From the NCBI RefSeq assembly GCF_018873765.1, contig NC_057924.1, forward strand, positions 6,448,001 through 6,512,000: a DNA stretch of 64,000 nucleotides, read 5' to 3'. A model generated the notes under the pieces. The model was not told the DNA's origin. It made no database searches and saw only the letters and a program-made list of their open reading frames with translations. Below, in pieces: positions 1 to 15,000 of the stretch (positions are counted from its first letter, which is position 1; each line of letters opens with the position of its first letter). Source of the DNA: Telopea speciosissima (Eukaryota; Streptophyta; Magnoliopsida; Proteales; Proteaceae). The translations under genes were made by a program, and so were the position numbers.

Positions 1-3000
1 AGCAAGGTGCCATACTCAGCTTGGAACTAACCTAAGCATCATTCCTACTTGATGTAGATCAATCATGAAGGTTGATTGCTCAGCAGTCATAAGCTTGCTT
101 CCCATTGCACAGAATATCCTGTTTCCGAAGTATTGCTGTTAGCCTGATCTATTGCACACTAAAATATGTAACTGCTGTTATAAAGAACCCCAAAAGTGAA
201 ATATGTCGGTGGTTATGGAGCTCACAAACCTATCCGTCAAACCCACAGTAGCAGCCTCTGCAGGTACAAAACTTCCAATATGGGAAAGGAAGACAATTAG
301 AGCCACCTGAAACACATTTCTCCCAACTTACTCATTGATTCCTCTTGAAATAAACCACACCATTCTGTTTAGCATTCTGTCATCTCAGTGTTATGATAAT
401 CAGCATACATACAGATTTTACAAATTAAAGACCCAGTAGATAATTGCGAACATATAATTTCAAAAGCAGCTGGTTCCAAAGAAATGCCAGTTTAGAAACT
501 GCAGTGTGCAACCGCAACACTAGAAGTGAATATTAATGAAATAAATGGTCCAGGGTTGTCCTCAACTTCAACCTAAAGAATAATTTCACAGTATTATGAG
601 CAAAATACCAATAACTAGATTTACATAAAATGAAGACAAGGAGACAACAGATTTAATGTACAGGAATTACGAGTATGGGAATATACTCTAGAATGAGTTT
701 AACTATATCTTGAATTGCAATTCAAGGAACACACAGATGTATCAAGCTAATATATCTTACTACCTGTTTTATGTATATGCTTTTCCCTGAATAGTTAGGA
801 CCAGTGATGATGTTTACTCTTCCTGAAACATATATCATTTAAAGTTTTTAACCAGAGAAAGGAACTATATGCTAACTATTGGAGTAGGTGATACCAATTA
901 CCGTCATCAAGAATCTTTGTATCATTGGGAATAAATGTGTCTACTGTCATTTCCTGCAAAACATGCCTGATACCCATTTGAACTACTTTTGTTAATTGCA
1001 CAGGTTGATGCAAAGAGATTCTCTTCTCTTCCCCCAACAAAGTGATCTATCTCATATGACATACTGCAATAAAAATACAGCCATATAAAAATGGTATTTC
1101 ATAAACTAACCTGCCATTTCGTATATCAAGGAAGGTTTCTGCAATCAAATTGGGCCTGACATAATTGTTCTGATGGGCGACCAATGCCAGTGACAAAAGA
1201 CTAAGGATAATACCCAAAAAATAGTAGTCAGGAATGAAACAATGAAGAAAAGAAGTAAAACAAGAAGTTCAAATAACTGGGAAAGAAACAGATGAAATTA
1301 TAAATATTTAATAATAGCCCTTCTTACCAATCAAGTTCCGCTGCAAAGTTCACCGCCTTGAGCAGATGGGATGAGAATAAAAGAATACGGGTGACCAAGT
1401 CCCCAGCAATTGCTCTCTCCATGTCTGTAATTAAGAAACAAAGTAGAGAGCAAGAAGAACTAATGACAAGTTTAATATACCTACGATCGCAATACACCTT
1501 TTATTGTTAGCATTTGAGGTAGATTTTTCTGCAGATAATGTTTTAGTTTAAATGTAAAAACTATAAGTTCTAAGTATTTATAATTTTAAGTGCAGAAAGT
1601 AGTTACTGTTATCCATCCTGAAAGTAAGATATACACAAAATTTACATATTTTATACAAATACCATCCAAATTTTCAACAAAAAGAATACAAGTAAGAATG
1701 GTGCCTAAAGCCACATACCTAAAATTTTATGATAAATATCACCCAAAAGGTTGTCCAATTCCCGTGTCTTGTAAGTACGATAGAAGAATTTTTTTGTTTC
1801 TCCATCCCCATCTGAAAACTAGGTTGATAAATGCATCGCATATTCAGAAGAATATATGCAATCTTACCTCAAATACATGATAGATTTGTTTGAATCTATC
1901 TCTAGCAACTACTTTACACTTACTGCAAATTCAAAATCTTGAAGTTCCTTTAGTATGTCTTCATCAAGTTTTTCTTCATAAATGCACATCAAATATCCTA
2001 CAGATCAAGAAAGAAGCAAGAAAATCAGAAGAAACTAGTAAATCAGTTAGAAGTATCAAAAACCGCATGGGAATGCTAGAATTGAAAAAAATACAGTAGC
2101 AGAACAGAAATCAGCTTGACATCAAGGAACATAAAAAGGGAAAACAATAATTCTGTACATCTAAACTATTAACTTCATTATAAAGTTAAAATAGTGAAGA
2201 GTGACCATAGTCTGAAAGGCTTCTTCTGACTCAATAAACTGGCAGTGTGTAACCAAAAGCCAAAGTTGAAACCCCACATCTTGTATCTTCAAAGCTTCTA
2301 GAGTTCTTGTTATTTAATTGGAAAAATCAAGAAACAATCACACTTCAATCATATTTCACATTCTTCTACCATCTTAGAAAATGCAAATCCCCACATCTTA
2401 ATCAAAATTCTTCTAAATATATTTTCCAATTATTTAAGTCCCCAAGTATTCGCAAAATACAGACACAGAGAAACACCTTGATTCATTCACAGCTCTAGGG
2501 ACAAAAGGATTGATAAAAATGACTTATTTGAGGCCAGGCCTTCGTAATAGCAATTGAATTAAATACCATATTTTTTTTGGGGACTAACAACCACTTTTCC
2601 AAAAACCCATAAGCAAACAAATTTTTGACGGGCAGGGGGAAGGATATGGCAATTGAATGTAAGAAATACATGGAAGCTAACCACTAGATGCATCACTCAC
2701 TACTAACACTCCAATCAAGAGTGGATTTAATCTGCTATTAAAGTTATACATCTTTCAAAAATTGAAGCATTTTTAGGTGCAAATTGTCAAAGAAACATGG
2801 ACCAACCAATTTGATGTATGTAAACAATACAAGGAGCAAGTTTATTTCCACGTAGATGAGGTAGTTGTTCAAGTTCAAATGACGACACCTGCAAGGAATT
2901 GGTGTAATCGGATATATAAATGATTGCAAACATCAATTATGGTTGATAACTTACATTTGATGAATAAAATGTGAAAGGAAATATACCTCCTCTAGAAACT

Positions 3001-6000
3001 CTGGTAATTCATCATATATTTTTCTTAGCTCATCCAGCTAGATGTCAAAGGAAAAGGCAAGGTTCAGTTGAACTATTAATGTAGGACAAAAATATAACTC
3101 AGATTGGTGGCAGATTTAAATTAAGGAAACATATTCCTATTACTCAACATTCAACTATTCTACACGCTTGTCAAATTAGAGTCATATTGTCAACTCAACT
3201 AAATGTATCCCAACTAGAGGGCATCAGCTACATGAATCATGCTTTGCCATTAACTCTTTTGAATTCGTTTTTTTTTTTTTTTAAACTCATGGTCATCCAT
3301 ATCTTTTTTCACTTCTCCCCAGACCATTTAAGTTTTATGCATATTAATACTTTAGATATCCATCTTCAACTAAATTAAACAATATTAAGCCTTTTCCTAG
3401 CAAATGGGGTTGGCAACAAGTATCCTTTTTCGCCACTCCATCCATTCAAAGCCATGTTTCTAGTCAACTCTAAGCTATTTGTATCCTTTCTCAGCACTCC
3501 TCCCTCCTGCCCAAATTAATTTCAGTCTACCCCTTGGTCTTTTAGGTTCTCTAATTTGCATCATATAACTCCTCCTTACCAGTTACCAGTACACTCGAAG
3601 GCCTCAGTTAAAAATGCCTATACCATATCAAACGTCTCTCTTTCAACTTTTCTTCCATCAGAGCCATTCAATTTTTTTTTTCATACCTAAGTTTATCTTT
3701 TCTAGTTTCCCACTTAGCCATCTCAACTTCTTCATCCCCACAATATTATTCTGTTTATGTGTTATTACTTCGTTGCCCAACATTCAGCTCTATACACCAT
3801 TAAAAAGGGCGTACCCAGTGGATTAGGCTCCCACCACTGCGAAGTCTGGGGAGGGTCATAATGTATGCAGCCTTACTCCCGCTTCACACAGAGGCTGTTT
3901 CCTGACTCAAACCTGCGACCACTAGGTCGCAGTGGAGCAACCTTACTGTAGCACCGAGGCCTGTCCTCTTCAGCTATATACAACATGTCTGTCCATATGT
4001 CCACCAAACCTATAACAGTGAAAGACACTTTCATAAAAAGTCTTCATTTTACCATAAGATACATGAGCATCCTTGAATAAGACCCCAATATGTAAAAAAA
4101 AATTTAGAGAACGTGATAAGCCCCTAACCCCACTCCACCACCCCCCCCCCCCCAAAAAAAAAAAAAAAAAAAAGAGGAAGAAAAGGTAAGGCCTGTCAAC
4201 TTTGTAATTTAATCTGATTATATAGCAACCGATATGGTGCAGAAGTTGAAGGTACCAAATTACAAGGCAGGTGGACTAAAACGGTAAGGGTAGCTAGCCC
4301 ACTGCTTCAGTGGTCTGCCTTTTGATCCATTGGTTGGAGCAATACTTTTCTTATTTTATTGCAATCCATACTCTCTATTGGAAATTATATTTTGTGCCAT
4401 TATTTTTCAAAAGACTTGCTTGTTGGATTGAGAGTAAGAGATTCTCTTCATCATGAAAGTCATCTCATTATCTCAAACTAACAATTCAGATTTTTCAGTT
4501 CCGGTTTATTTGGAAAATTGCTTATATTTTCTAGAAACATAGTAGCATCCATAAAAACCTTACTAGCTTCCTTGGGATGGAATTTTACGTGGGAGTTGCA
4601 TCAGACTCATGGTAGTACTGTTGCTATGCCAAGTTTTCTTAATTTAGTTTGTTGTTTGCATGTTTTTTAATACAAACCAACCTACACTAATTTTTGTGCA
4701 TCTGCACTGCAAATCAGTCTGGTTCACCAAAATATTTGGAGGACCTAGTTTGGCTGGAACTGAGAAATCTGTGTTGCCTGATTGAAGTTGAGGTATATAG
4801 AGCTTATTACCTATAAAATTGGCTGCATTTTAATGTCTATTGTAGCCCTACAAGAGTTCAGTTTGGATGTTTTCTAGACATTCTGAAAGTTGTAAATATT
4901 TTGCTATAGTTTGGAGTAATTGGTTATTGTATAGTGGTTATATTGAAGTCTGATTAATTCGTTGGTAATGTTGGCCCAACCATCACAATTCTTGAAGTGT
5001 CCAACCCAAAAGCTTAGGCTACTAGGCCCCCTCACGTGTTGCCCCTCTTTTTGGGGTGGAAGTACATGTGGTATGTGTGGCATCTCTTTTGGGTGAACAT
5101 ACACAGATGTCTCAATAACATAACAGACCTGGTGGCTCTGATACTAAGCTGAAGTGTTCTATCCAAAAGCTTAAGCTATTAGGTGGAGGGTCTCAACTAG
5201 TATATGAAGTTGTCCAAGGTCCCAGAGTTAATCGATGTGGGATTATTCCCAACGACAATGGCATAAGCAACTCTTCATATGTAAGTCACAAAAAAAGGTG
5301 GTGATCCACATATGATTGTAGGCAGAAGACAAGGAGTGGAGGCTTTCAAATAACAGAAATACCATCTGATGTGCAAAAATAGACAACAGAAATATCATCT
5401 GATGTGCAAAGACTAATGACCCAAACCGATGAAAGTTATATTAGTAGGAAGTTTAACCTCGTCACAGAACCCCTCCTTCACCACTGTCCCGTACCCCTTT
5501 TCCTTACTCCTGTTAACATCAATAATGCCTATTACCTACAAATACACATGGTGAGGATTTAGAATATACAAAAACAAAGGCAACAGTAAGAGATCCTTTA
5601 TTACTTTAGAATACCAGCAAAATAAACATGGGTGAAAGCTACTGATTTTGGTTAGATATTATTCACCTACGGTAGAGAAAGAAGAGAACAGTAAACGCGA
5701 TGGAGATGGAGAAGAGGGAAAGATAGCTAGAACAAGATAGGCATATAATGCTTCTATTGTGGACTAGCCCCTTATTACCAAGTAACCAACTCTTAGTAAG
5801 AAACCTATTAAGAGTCAAAGTCTGATTACAATAGAAGGAAATACCTAAAGGATACTAAATAACGATAACCAACTAATTACAACTCAGCCACTGAACATTA
5901 TTCCAAGGTACACTATCCCTCCCATGGAACATAATCCTACGGTACACTTTAACACCCCCCTTAAGCTAGAGTATATATATCTCCCATACCCTGCTTGGAA

Positions 6001-9000
6001 CAACCACTAAGAAACACAGGCCGGAACAACGCCTTAGTGAACATATCACCAAGTTGATCGCCTGAGTTGACAAACAGAGTAGAAGTCAGCCTCGGCACAA
6101 CCGCATTCCTCACAAAATGAAATATCATGTCAAGTACTGGTTAAATAAATAAGTCTTCTAATAAGTCGCGTGTAGTGATGTTAATCCACAAAGTCTTTGT
6201 CATCACATGTTCCAAGCTTCAAATGAGGATCCATAAATTTAGAGCCTAACATCCCAGTCTCCAATAGAAGATCAATTACATACTTCCTCTGAGACAAACT
6301 AACTCCCTTTGTACTTCGAACAACTTCAATACCAAAAAAATATTTGAGCATTCCCAAATCTTTCATCTGAAAATGTTGATGCAAATATGCATTGACATCC
6401 TCATTCCCCGAAGAGTCGTTATCTGAAATAATGATATCATCCACATATACACCAGGATAACTACCTTGGACCCACGTCCACAAAAAAATATAATGATCAA
6501 AGAAGCACTGTGTAAACCCATAACTACCAATGACCTTATTGAATCTGCCAAACCAAGCATGAGGGGACTGTTTCAACCCATAAATACCCTTATGAAGTTG
6601 GCAAACCTTTGATGCATTCTCCCTCTGAACAACATACCCTTGAGGTTGCTCCATATACACCTCCTCAACATCCCCATAAAGAAAAGCATTTTTAATACCA
6701 AGTTGAAATAGAGGCCAGTTAAGATTAACAGTGAAGGATATCAGAACACAAACAGAGTTAAGACGAGCTACTAGAGAGAAGGTCTCAAAATAATCAATGT
6801 CATACGTCTAAGCATATCATTGGCAACCAAGCGAGCTTTCAATCTCTCAACGAAACCATCTGGTAGATGCTTGACAGTCACCCAACGACACCGCACAAGT
6901 TCTTTCCCAGGGGTGAGTCAGTAAGAGACCATGCCTTACGATCTAACAAGGCATCCATCTCTAGATTCATAGCATTCTTCAACCCGAAATATAACAATGC
7001 TTCCTAGAACTTAGCAGGCACAGACACAGTAGATAAAGACAGAGCAAAAGTTCGAAGTAAAGGTGGAAGGTGAGACACTGAAACAGATTTAGCCATAGGA
7101 TAGACAATATTGGATTTTTTAGTACAAGTTCTCGTACCTTTACGAAGAGCGACTGACAAGTCAATGGAGGTATTGAGGTAAGATCCCCACAGGAGGTTCT
7201 GATGAAGTAGAGGATTGTATCGGAGGATCAGTCGGAATTGTTGAAGTCAACTTGGAATGGCGTTTATATACTTGCAATTGCTTAGGTGGGGAAGTAGTAG
7301 TAGTGGTGGTGAGTTAGTAAGAGGAATGGGGACAGGAATAGATGGAGGATCAAGGAAATCAGTATCCAACTTATGACTCTCAACAGAAAAATATGGTGTA
7401 GTTTCAAAAAAGGTAACATCAACCCTGATAAAATGCTGACGCGTAACTGGATCATGACACTGATAGCCTTTTTTAGTGCAAGAATACCCAAGGAACACAC
7501 ACTTGGTAGCACGTGGAGGTAATTTATCAAGACCAAGGTGAAGGTTGTAAACAAAACACATACAACCAAACACCCGTGAAGGTAAACCAAATATAAACGA
7601 TTTGGGAAAAACCACAGAAAAGGGAGATTGATTGTCAAAGACAGCAAATGGCATACTATTAAATAGCAGGCAGTCAAAACAACATCGCTGCAAAAAAACT
7701 TGGGAACATGCATATGAAACATAAGAGATCGAGCAACTTCCAGTTCCAGCAAATGTCAGTTTTTCCTCTCAGCCACACCATTCTGCTGAGAAGTATATGT
7801 AAAACTAGTTTGATGTATTATCCCATGATCATAACAGATTTTAGATATTTCTCACTGAATAAACTCGAGCATTGTTAGAGCATAAAACTTTAACTGACAC
7901 ACCAAACTGAGTCTTTGTTTCATTATAAAATTGCTTAAAAACAAAAAAAATAATAATAATAATTATGATCAATCCTTTAATAGATATAACCAAGTCATTT
8001 GAGAGTAATCATTAACAGAGGTAACAAAATATAAAAAACTTGACTGACTCTTGACACGACACGGATCCCAAACATCAGAATAAACTAAAGAAAATAAAGA
8101 GGAGCTCCGAGAAACATTACAAGAACGGACCCAATGAGGTGGATCCATTTTCATATAGTTGATAACAGTGAGATCGATCCATCTTACTTGGTACTCCAAG
8201 CAAAGGAAACACAGTGAGGAATATAGGTTGGGGAAACCTTAGTTTAATTTCATGGAGTTCCAAAAGGTTCCATATATCAGATATGGCAGCAAAGGTTACT
8301 GCAAACCAGAAAGGAAAGACCTTAAAGGACTTTCAAACTAGGAGAAAAAAAAAAAGATAGGAACTAATTAACAAGTCTCTGAGCCATGTGACAATATATT
8401 GAACCTATAAACCAGCACCTATGAAAGAGAAGAAGAAGAAAGAAGAGAACAGTGAACACGATGGAGATGGAGAAGAGGGAGAGAGAGAGATAGAAGACGA
8501 AAAAGAATAGAATGCTTGTATCATGGACTAGCCCCTTCCTTATATTACCAAGTAACCAACTCTTAGTAGGAAACCTACAAAGAGTCTAAGTCTAATTACA
8601 ATAGAAGGAAATAAGTAAAGGGAAATAAATAACAATAACAAACTAATTACAACTCAACTACTGAACATTACCGCGTGGAATATTATCCCACGGTACACTT
8701 TAACATGGGAGAATTGAATACGGACAAAGTAAGACAGTTGTTGGGTATATCAAGTCAAAAGAATGGTTTGGATACTGATTTTAGACCAGAGCGACCTTTC
8801 AAGGATACAGAAAGTGGTACTAATGCAGTGCAAATAGGTTTTAGCACTAAATCAAAAGGTTTAGGTTATCTATCTGGGAGCATTTGTTGGGTTTAATCAC
8901 ATGATTATACAGATACTGCCTTTTTCTTTAAGTTGTATTTATGGACACAATGGAAAAGAGCTCCCTATATATAGTACAAACATTGTACAGTTACACTAAC

Positions 9001-12000
9001 TCCTCCGATGTTTCTAGCAGACAATTGGTGCCTCATAAGGTATGACCATGCAAGATATTTCACTCAAAGGCATTGGAAAAATGCCAAGGTCTAATGTAAT
9101 ACCAATGTCCCAATTAATAAGGCTAAAGAATTGCCTCATCATCTAATGGGTCCACCAAAAAAAACCACATGATGCGGATGGGAACCCAAGCACAACAAAT
9201 CAGTACCATATTGCAGGCATCTCTATCAAAGAGAAAATAAGTGCCATCATTTTCTGCTCAAATCATTTAAAGCTTCTGATCCAGGGATTAGACCCTTTTC
9301 CCACTTTGAACCTCATGGCTGTGTAGTAACCCCCGAGGAACCAAGTACATGCGGTTAATTTGTTACCTTTGTTCAGATCTAACAATAAAACAAGAAAATT
9401 AAAGAAAATATAACACTAATAAAAGAGAATGCAACTGCAAGCAATTAGGAAACAAATACAGACTACCAGTTCATAGACAAAAGCCAGCTCCTGTGAAATG
9501 CTTAAAGCAGCCTACAAGAACACATATACCACATTTATTGTCCATCTAGTGAGAAACTTCAAATCCATACAATAATTTGGTTTGCAGAAAAACCCACAAA
9601 AGACCTGCTCAATACCTTCTCAGCAATATCCAAGTTCAAATACTTCGCATGCTCTTGAAGACTTTCAGAAATACCGACCTCAAATATCTTGTTCACATGC
9701 AACAGTGAACAAATGCTCTGCCAAAACAAGCAGAATTAGAAAATCTGGTACTTCGATTGCTTGATTGTAAAATCTATGAGACCACATTACATTGTTCAAA
9801 AGGAAAAACCAAAATTGCATGATTTATTTACTCAGAAAAGCCAGGTGCCTAAAGGTGATCATCAATACTGTAAACATTCATACGAGACTCTAGAAGCACT
9901 CATGACATGATAGAGTCACATAATCTGAATAAAAATAAATGATAAACATGGCCACATGGTATGTCATCAGAAGAAACTGCTCCGTCAAGGAACAATTGCG
10001 TGCTGAATGGGACACTTTGTCATGAATTAATTATATTATTTTTTAATGCTGTAGTTTCTTTTACATAATATCAGTTTCACCTCAGTCACTAAACAGTATA
10101 GCATCTTCAAGTATCAAAGAATTCAAATTTAAAAAAAAAAAAAGAAAAAAAGTGCCTGTGTATCTACCTTCAGGAAAGTCATCCAGTCACCAGCTGTATA
10201 TACAGAACTTGGGGAGTTGAATTTCTTCCATGAGCAAAAGCAGTAGGGCTAACATGTGAGATTATAAAGAAACTCCAAATGCAAAAATACAATAATAAAT
10301 AAACAGATGAAAATAAGAACATAAGTTAGATCATACCTGAAAATGAAGAATCAAATATACTATTTTTCAGGAATAAATGAAGATAAAAGAATATAATTAG
10401 ATTAAGTTGAAATTTATAACAGAAGTCCATTTTGGAAGGCCAATGAACAACCAATGGAGTTGAAACTGACTGGTGTATCTGTTACAAGAAAACATGCACT
10501 TGTACAATTGTATAAAATTAGACTGCATTACTGCAGATCACCTACAAGGAAGTACTGAAACATTTTTCTTTGTTTACTAAAAAAAAAACATTTTTTTTAA
10601 ATGCAGTAAATTCAACTGAAAATCAACCGAAGAAATGAATCTGGGTCTGAGATCAATGTTGGCTTTCTAAACAATTGGTTGCAGTATCCAATGCAGTTAA
10701 AAGAGCACCTGGGCACAAAACTCTAACCTAATGTCACATTCCTGGTATGATACTGCATAAATATAGATGAATCAGGACAGAGTTGCTTGCCACTGCAGAG
10801 GATCATCAGTTACATCCAGTAGAATAGGTCTACCATATTTTAAGCCATAGAATCCACTTTTCTTTTCATGTCTAAAACTAAAGTTAATTCAATCTCATGA
10901 ATGTTAAAAGTAAGGACACATAACAACAAAACTATTTGCTAAACTTTCAACATTTTCATCAGAGAATTATATCTGACACAAACAAAATTTTGCATCTATA
11001 TATGTACAGTATGAATTTATGGCTTAAATCTCCACATACTGGTTGACCTTTCTGCTAAAAGTACTGGGAAATAGAGCTTGAAATCTTGATACTGAAATGG
11101 TGCCCAAGTCAATAAAAGAACTATTAAGGAAAAGAAAATTTAAGAAATAAACCAACACCTTGAGAATGTGGGCAATATCCTTTACAGACTTCAGTGTTTC
11201 ACGTAAAGTGGTAATCAGTTCTTCACAAGAAACAAAGAATGATATCTATTATCATATTGGAGACTACAATTCTCATGATCAATTATGGAAAACAAAATCA
11301 AGTAATATTATGATCACCAAAACCTTCAACAACTACAGGGTAGTTACATGAATCCAGCTATGCCACCCCAATCTATTGATTCTGCAAATAATCAAAGAAT
11401 CATCTATTGATTGACAAGGATACAGTGTTGAGACGATTGTTCAGAATTTCAAGATCTAGTATAGGCCTCAGAAACCAGTTTCTGATACAATGCAAGATTC
11501 ATGAAATTAGAGACAATCCCAAAACCATGGAGACACAAATTTCATGACATGATTTACCTCAAAAGGCGCCTGCCCATTGGTGTGATGCACTGAAATAAAG
11601 AAAAGTTAAGCTGTTTAGTCCATGGATATTGCTGACTTTAAAACCACATAGCTCTACCATACCTTGTTCAACATCCCAAACACAGAAAACCTGCAGTTTA
11701 AGAACATCAATGTGCGTTCGTAAGACCAAAAACACCACTCTCACTTAGGTGGGAAAAAAAGACCACAAAACCTGTCTCACTTCATACCCTTCTTTTGCTC
11801 TCCCAATGCCCATATGGCTTGGATGTTTGTCTATTTGGAAAATTTGCAGTGTCTCATAAGCAGCAGAGTCCAGTTTGAGAAAGTTGTTTCTGTTTTGGAT
11901 GTAAGGTTTCACATAATGATGGTAGAAATCACAAACTTATCAACTAATGAGCTGAACCATATAGCCTTAAACTAATAGCAACTAAAGATTGAGATTTCAT

Positions 12001-15000
12001 GTACAAAGCAGAATTTCTGGGAACATAGTATTTTGAGGATAAAATGAAATTTCTGTAACACAATCAACAGCAATTGATGCGTTCCCACGTTCCCTTTGTT
12101 CAAGTGTCTCTACAAGTCTCTCATTTTCTAATATAGCAAGAAGGGCCCCACTCGCACGAACTTGGACCTCACTTCCAATGTCCATCATAGAGTTCAACTG
12201 CAATTGATAAGAAAACAGGAAATGTTTAAAAATCATTGTAAAAGTTAAAAAAAAAAATTACAAACAAGCCACAAAATGATAGTGATGCATGCAAATATCA
12301 GAGTCAACAACTCAACATATGGAACAAGTAAAGAAAGAAAATTGTAGTGGTTAAGACAAACTAACAATTTGACGGTGTCAGGCTTCATTTCTCCCACAGT
12401 AAAATATTTTCCTGGAAAATTAATTATTGTTATATAAATTTTATTTTATATTTTCCTGTCATTTGTCATTTTTTTTGTTGGACTTGACAAGAAAGCACAT
12501 TTAAGCATAGTTGAATGAGGAAAAGAATCCAGCCATATGATGGGGTTTGAGTCCTCCATGGGTGCCAACTGCCAAGTGTATCAATTATCGAAGATATCAC
12601 CACCTCTTTGGAAAACAACATCCTGAAACAAAAATGGAAGTTGTTTTACAACTTTTTATATTGCATTTCAGTAAAATATTGTTCCCCTTACTTTTATTTT
12701 TGGGTGAATTTTTTCCCCCTTACTTAATCCTTATGCAGTTTTATATTGGCTTTTAAAAAATCCAAGAAAATATTCTAGCTTGAAACAAATGGAGGTGCTC
12801 AGTGTTAACACTTATATAGCATAGAGTACCCGAGTAAGTCAAGCTCAAACTGACCAGAGCCCACCTGAATGCAGCGGGCTCTCTTTCTCTTTCTGTATCT
12901 CTTTTAAATTGCATTAAATGCCAACAAGACTATTGCTTATCGATCCACATACAAGAAGACATTTTAAAACAATAATTATATATAAAAGCTTGGAAGTTGA
13001 AAATGCCTCCTTAAAGTGACCAAAATACTAGATAATCTAAAAAATATATTCACAGATGCTCCAAATATTTGAAGCATTTGAAATTTGTGCTCCAGTGGTT
13101 AATATCCTCTCGCACTCCCACTCCATACCACACTTAGGTTGGCTACACAAATCCTTTTCCACCATTCTGCCCTGTTTAAGGCCATGCTTGCTGTTAACTC
13201 ATAAACACCCTTGCATTTCTCACTCTCCAACCAGTTCTTTTTCAGCCGTCCCTCCTCCTTTAACACCTCCAAGTTGCACAACATCACTCCTCACTGGTAC
13301 CTTTATTCATCTTGATTGCACATGGCAGAACCATCACACATAACATTACTAGTCTCGACACTTTAGTTATACTCCTAAGAACCATTGAATGCATTTTTTT
13401 TATACTACCCAACCTAGTCTTGCCATTCATTCAACTGAACAAATTCATCTTGGATAAAATCATTTTATGGCTTGAACATCAGGGACCGAGTGGTAAGGCT
13501 ATGATCTGCAGGGGAATGGATCACTCATTCTGGGGACAGGTGCACAAATGACAACTCCAAAAATCACACATCCACTGGCTCCGCCTCCTTATTGGCTGTG
13601 CTGCTCTCATCTAAGAGAAAAGGTAGCCCTTTGGGACACTCTTTCTCTTAGATGAGAGTCTTAAGTGACTCAGTGTTTCAAAGACAAGAGTAGCTTTCAT
13701 ACAGCGTCGGTCATCGGTTCAATTCTGGGAGAACTAACAATAAAAGGATATGAATCAATAAACCAGAATTAACAATAGAAAGGAAAAAAAATCAACTCAC
13801 AAAGCAAATTCTCTCTTTGACGCTTAGCCCATCATCCATCCCTGTGACCCGAAGGTATATCAATCTGCAATGTTTGAAATAAGGGGCGAGAAGATCAGAG
13901 GAGACAAAAGAACCCTTGCATCAAGGAAAGAAAACCACTCAAAACATGCCAAAAAAATAGCTATATGAGTTGAAATAGTTCATTGCAATGCCAACCAAAG
14001 AGAAGAAAACAGGATTCCTCAAAATAATATGGGAAATTGCATAATGTATAGTCATGGCTTTGGAGCAGCATCACATTTGAACGGGTACCACAGATCCTTC
14101 AGCTAGGTCACTCCTGGTTTAGTGGTTTGTGAGTGAATCCATGCTATAGCGTTAGAACTTGGCCTGCTTATGCTTTATCTCAACAAGTTCATGCCCTAAT
14201 AAGTTACATTAGTACATACAAACTTCTTTTTTACTACTAAACCATGAAGTTCAAGCTAGGACTTCAAAAGATTCTTACCTAGCTATGCCCATGACTTACA
14301 AAGAAGGACATTTTTATGAAATTATTGATTATATGGTTCATGACAGTGTCGGAATAAATGAAGGATAATTAAAAATGCGAAATAGAATATGATGTTTCTT
14401 TATTATGACTAACTTTAAGTAGGAATTGCATCAAAATTGTAAAATAACTAAAAAATTATGTAAATAGAAAACTTATCAGTTTTATGCTAATATTATATTT
14501 ATTTGTTTATTCATGCCAGTTATAAGTTCTCTAGTGCTCCTATCCTTGGTCTTCCTTCTAATTGATGCAGGGGCATCTCGGATGTCAATTTGCAACCATT
14601 GATATTCAAATATTGAATGGAGTATGACAGTATGAATGAAGTGTTGTTTAGGATCCGTTATGGGGGTTTTTATTTGCAACTTTGTTGGCAGAATGTGAGT
14701 AGAATGGTCAGGTCAAATGTGTCTTTGATAAGGTATCATGCATTTAAGGGTTCTTCAGATGACGGTTTAGTCCCTAAACAGATTAATTGAATAAGGTTTT
14801 ATTTTCCCAGGTTAGTTCTTAAGTATTCCATCATCAAGTTTCTTCAGCCTTTTTTGGGATCTTTCTGTATAAAGATTTGAATTAGAATTGTAATAAAATA
14901 ATTTTTGGAAAATTTCTGTCTAAACATTTGAATCAGAATTGTAGCAAATCCTTACCAAGGTTTGTGTTAAATAACTGCCTATAACTAAAGCATCACCTGA

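Larger units (their letters stand above)
5633..8705 (-). mobile_element. Degraded Ty1-copia retrotransposon in MSH5 intron 15
   Basis: The element runs on the minus strand: 5' LTR at 8422-8705, about 2.5 kb of damaged internal sequence, a polypurine tract AAGGGGGG at about 5955-5962, and the 3' LTR at 5633-5954. Both LTRs read TGTTAAAGTGTACCG at the start and share most of their length, although the 3' LTR carries extra bases near its far end. The flanks share TGGG, a possible short target duplication. Gag, protease and RNase H are missing, so the element cannot move on its own. It lies in the 3.9-kb intron between exons 15 and 16. Confidence 0.85.

Noticed and set aside
1590..2099. Plus-strand frames of 96 and 69 codons
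   Set aside because: Antisense to MSH5 exons 19 and 20 and their introns; no domain.
5955..8421. Possibility of an intact, active copia polyprotein
   Set aside because: Multiple stops and frameshifts, loss of gag and RNase H, and a changed integrase catalytic residue.
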